Positions 60,659 to 64,000 of a DNA stretch of 64,000 nt are shown in pieces. The notes beneath the pieces were generated by a model. That model ran no database searches. It was not told the origin of the DNA and saw only the letters and a list, made by a program, of their open reading frames with translations. Source of the stretch: Apostichopus japonicus (taxonomy: Eukaryota; Echinodermata; Holothuroidea; Aspidochirotida; Stichopodidae); NCBI RefSeq assembly GCF_037975245.1, contig NC_092565.1:5216499-5280498 (forward strand). The letters run 5' to 3'. Both the position numbers and the translations under genes were made by a program. Within the stretch, counting starts at the first letter, position 1. Each line of letters opens with the position of its first letter.

Positions 60659-63600
60659 CTGAAAAAAATCGAAGCAGTCCATTTTGTTAAAGAGAAAGAA
60701 AAAAGAAGCAAAAAAAAAAAAGTACACCTTTAAAGAATTTATTTATTAAATGATATATTGATTTTAAGAATAAAGGGCATCTTAGAAACATTTAAATTTT
60801 GAGCATATTTTTAATGATGTCATATCTCCTTGAAATTTTTTTCTTTGAAGTGGGCGATACAAGAGCATTCGGAAGTCTCTACTCCCCATCCAGATACATT
60901 TATCAAACAATCTTTTACAAATTCTGTGGACGTAAACGAAAATTATTTCTCTTCGGATATTACCTTAACAATTGAACATGAAACCCTTTGACATAGCTCA
61001 TGCTAATGTCATTTGTCTATTTATATTATCAAACTGGCTTTTAATACTTACTTGTAACAATTTTAATATGGATGTGGCTAATCAATTACATGATGTATGG
61101 ACAGAATTAGTATTACAATAAAAGAGTCTGCCAAACATGTAGGGACACGAGAGGAGGGTTAGCTGCAGGGAGTGGAGTGGGGGGTGGGGGGTATAGGGTT
61201 TAGAAGATGCATTGCAGGAGGGAGAAGGTGTGGTACTAACCTGACCGTGGTAGAAATCTTTGGCAAATAAAACAAACAGCTCCCTGTCCAGGGTGTCCAG
61301 CTTACCCATACGACTCAGTACTAACGGAAGTCTGAAATACTCGGTCAAGGAGAAAACAAATGTTACCATGGAAAGTAAGTAAATGACAATCAAAGAGTGC
61401 ATATGTCTTATTTGTTTCATATCAAAGCCTCATGAAAATATAACATAGTAACAATGGAACTAAAAGAATGTCAAAAGTTGCAAGTGATTTTCATAGACCC
61501 TGAGAGCATGTTGTTTTACTGTTTACACAGTTGGATATATGAGCGACTCAATCGGCTGTTCATAATGACAAAAGCATTCCATGTTTTCAGCAAAATGAAC
61601 TTGTTTGTTGTAAAGGCAAACAGTGGTCATAGTGTAAGGAGATTAGATCTTCATGTAATTCACAAGATGGTGGACCAAGAAAAGCTTTTGATATTCTAAA
61701 TTTTCAAATTGAAAAATGCTTCATCTCACTTTCCACTGTATTTCCCATCATGCAGTTCACTCCCAGCATGCAATTCACCATGTTACTATGCAGGAACTAT
61801 TCCTGATTCAATTGGCCTCATGGCACTTGAACACAATGATTGACTGTCATAGCTGTCAATATTCCTTTACCAGCAGGATTCACAGGTACAATGTTCTGTA
61901 CTGTACTGTTTTGGTTTTGACAAGAAGAAGATATTTTCAAGATTTTAAACCATCTGTTGTGACATTAATTATGGCATTGCTTTCAGGTAGTTTCGCTTCA
62001 TATGCGAGTGGCTACAACGAGCAAAACAAAGCAGTCCCTGATCAAATTTGAATTTCAAACAAAAGGATACAGATTCTGAACCCACTGATTGGTGGAAGCA
62101 CACATGAAGAAAACGGAGAGGCTCCATATCGCCATGGCAACGGGTGTACGCTGGGTGAAATTTGACAACGAGAGTAGGACCCAATCCTGGACGAGTTCTG
62201 ACTGGCCTTGACGATGGAGACCCGCAAATACCTAAAATGATACAAATTTTAGATGAAACATTAATATTTATGAAGAAAAGAATGCAAAAATGTTATAACT
62301 GATTTATTCTAGACAGAAAAAAAATTAATTGGAATATCGAAAAGTCATTCATATGTAGGTGAACAAATTATCACCTCCCTGAGCACTTTAGAGAGGCCAA
62401 CAGTATCACTGTTAACTGTGCTAAAACTTATATTTGAAGATTTTTGAAGATATTTTATGACTTTTGTGGCAACACTGACATAACACCTCAAGAAGAAAAG
62501 AATCCTTGTGGGTCTACAAATAACTTGAAACTAATCTGAAAACAGAGGTTTTACATATATATATTATAACCCTTGAACATCCAACTTATTTTTGTCCTGT
62601 CTGGCCCCCCAAAGAAATTGAAATTGACCACTGGTGCATAACATCTCTCTAAAATGAGTTAAATGCCAATTTTTTTTTTCCACTTTCCTCAATCTAGCTA
62701 AGTTACAAATAGTACCTTGGTGTAAAACTAAAAAAAGAAGATGGAGGGGGAGGGGGAAGGGGGCGAAATTAAGCTATCGTTACAAAAATTGTCTGCTTGA
62801 AAATCATGAGTATTTTCGTATTTACCCTGTAGACGATTGTGGCCATCAGCTGTGGATGGGGTTGCTGGTTAGAGAGAAACTCCCCGATGACTTTATTCAT
62901 CACATCCTGAGGAGAGAAGAAATCTTCTAGGAAGGTTGGCAGGACCTCGGCGACCAGACTAGCTTCTGTCGGATAACCTTTCCTTATTCTGATTAAAGAT
63001 AAAAAGGGTGAAAAATCACATTTGTGGAATTTTGTCCAGTAATCAGCTATTAAATATGAAGGTCTTGAAGTCACGGTGTCCGAGACGAAGGATCTTTGAC
63101 TGGTTATTTTGCCCGCAACTTCACCCGCTTCATCCAAAAAATTTAATAGTTATGATAATATATATTAAATGTGGCGGTATCCAATAACTTCTACTTTGAA
63201 AAGTCAAACCAGCATTGAGACAGTTTAAAAAGCTCTCATAGTGAAGAATTGTTTCATAAATTTTAGAATCACTAATTTCTTCACACAAATTGTGCACAGA
63301 AAAAAATAATGCTATAAATACCGCAGTCTAAATACCAAAGTGAGAGCCCCCCAAATTATAACACTGATATTTTCTGTTTTACTTTTTTGACAAATGACAA
63401 AGTACTGTACCATATACTTATGGGTATGTATGTGGGTAGAGAACGGTGGAGGGTTAGAATATGATTTTCAGAATATGATTAAAAAAAAAAAATTGTTTTT
63501 CACTAAAAAAAAGAAGAAAAGAAGTAAGACGCTACATCTCACCTGTCAAACAGTATTGACTGTCTCTCGAGGGCTTGGACAAACTCCTCTGGATCGCTGG

Positions 63601-63731
63601 AATCGACATCATCGTCCGGTTGGTCTCCAGCGGGGAAGGTTCTCCTGGATAACTCCTCCCTCGTGTACGAGCTGGTCAGCAACAGCCCTAACGCTGGAAG
63701 AGCGTGGACTGGTGATGATGGTAGACACAAC
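60563..63731 (-). CDS. HTT: Huntingtin, last five exons (C-terminal HEAT domain)
   Basis: Huntingtin is a very large HEAT-repeat scaffold that acts in vesicle transport, autophagy and spindle orientation, in complex with HAP40. Exons in coding order: 63731-63543, 62988-62826, 62231-62071, 61331-61241, 60658-60563. They join in consistent phase to about 231 residues and TGA. The sequence follows the human C terminus closely: [114 protein letters not shown]. Only the last stretch ([14 protein letters not shown]) is loosely conserved. The remaining ~2,900 residues, including the N terminus where the vertebrate polyglutamine lies, are beyond the window. The gene runs convergent with the S8 protease. 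Confidence 0.96.
61241..61331 (-). CDS. HTT: HTT exon ([12 protein letters not shown] ... DFYHGQ)
   Basis: 91 nt; [20 protein letters not shown] then [10 protein letters not shown], compared with human [20 protein letters not shown] and LVATDFYRHQ. Donor GTTAGT. Confidence 0.95.
62071..62231 (-). CDS. HTT: HTT exon ([10 protein letters not shown] ... STNQWVQN)
   Basis: 161 nt; [20 protein letters not shown] matches human [20 protein letters not shown]. The donor is CT|GTATCC, weak but the only choice that gives phase 2 and the human-like length [14 protein letters not shown]. Acceptor TTTTAG. Confidence 0.93.
62826..62988 (-). CDS. HTT: HTT exon ([10 protein letters not shown] ... MATIVYR)
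   Basis: 163 nt, very strongly conserved: [20 protein letters not shown] compared with human [20 protein letters not shown]. Acceptor AATCAG, donor GTAAAT. Confidence 0.98.
63543..63731 (-). CDS. HTT: HTT exon ([10 protein letters not shown] ... SILFDR)
   Basis: 189 nt; [20 protein letters not shown] then an acidic linker ([11 protein letters not shown]) and [12 protein letters not shown]. Human reads HRAMAALGLMLTCMY...AMERVSVLFDR. Acceptor CTCTCAG, donor GTGAGA. Confidence 0.93.
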
Positions 63732-63749
63732 CTGAGAGAGGTAAAAATA

Positions 63750-63875
63750 AAAATAAATAAATAAATAAAAAATTAATAAATAAATAAATAAATTAATAAA
63801 TAAATACATACATACACAAATAAATAAATTAATTAATTAATTAATAAATAAATAATTCAATAAATAAATAAATGG
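63750..63875. repeat. AAAT tetranucleotide microsatellite in HTT intron
   Basis: A run of AAAT/TAAT tetramers with few interruptions, lying just 5' (coding sense) of the exon acceptor at 63732-63733. Confidence 0.92.
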
Positions 63876-64000
63876 AAGTCAGTAATATCACAGCAGTTAA
63901 GAATGTTATAATCAATCATCGATAATCAGGCAGTTATTTTTACGATGCTTAAGCATCCACGAATGTGGGAGAAGCCCGCGAGGGCTCATGGTTTACAACT

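Overview
This is a eukaryotic window: split genes with GT-AG introns, AT-rich intergenic DNA and abundant transposon debris. The conserved genes look deuterostome, and the repeat style (tRNA-derived SINEs, foldback elements with tandem-repeat arms, small hAT-type elements with poly-G/poly-C ends) suggests a marine invertebrate, most likely an echinoderm, possibly a sea cucumber. The species call is inference.

Layout: (1) 1-13,281, + strand: the C-terminal two-thirds of an adducin gene (eight exons seen; the 5' exons lie before the window), ending in the basic MARCKS-like tail. (2) 13,282-25,657: long 3' flank and a repeat-rich interval with a roughly 600-bp repeat array at 20.2-22.8 kb and three tandem tRNA-like SINE units at 22.8-23.2 kb. 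(3) 25,658-36,360, - strand: a complete nine-exon ABRAXAS1 gene, 419 codons, ending in the BRCA1-BRCT-binding type motif SQTF. (4) 37,010-46,816: a 9.8-kb foldback transposon. It has a perfect 9-bp target-site duplication, and its long inverted arms are built from about 20 and 14 copies of a ~180-bp unit. A 1.3-kb hAT-like element is nested in its centre. (5) 47.0-48.5 kb: a 472-bp hAT-type MITE and SINE debris. (6) 49,291-56,196, + strand: a complete eight-exon secreted subtilisin/proteinase K-like protease of 400 residues, whose introns hold another hAT MITE and a cluster of ACTTAAGT palindromes. (7) 56,197-60,562: intergenic or HTT 3' UTR, with one antisense SINE. (8) 60,563-63,731, - strand: the last five exons of huntingtin (HTT); the rest continues past the window end.

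The genes are not an operon. What links them is chromosomal history: adducin and huntingtin lie about 47 kb apart, and their human orthologues ADD1 and HTT are also close neighbours on 4p16.3. This looks like an ancient linkage, with one gene inverted relative to human and with ABRAXAS1, the protease and the transposons in between.
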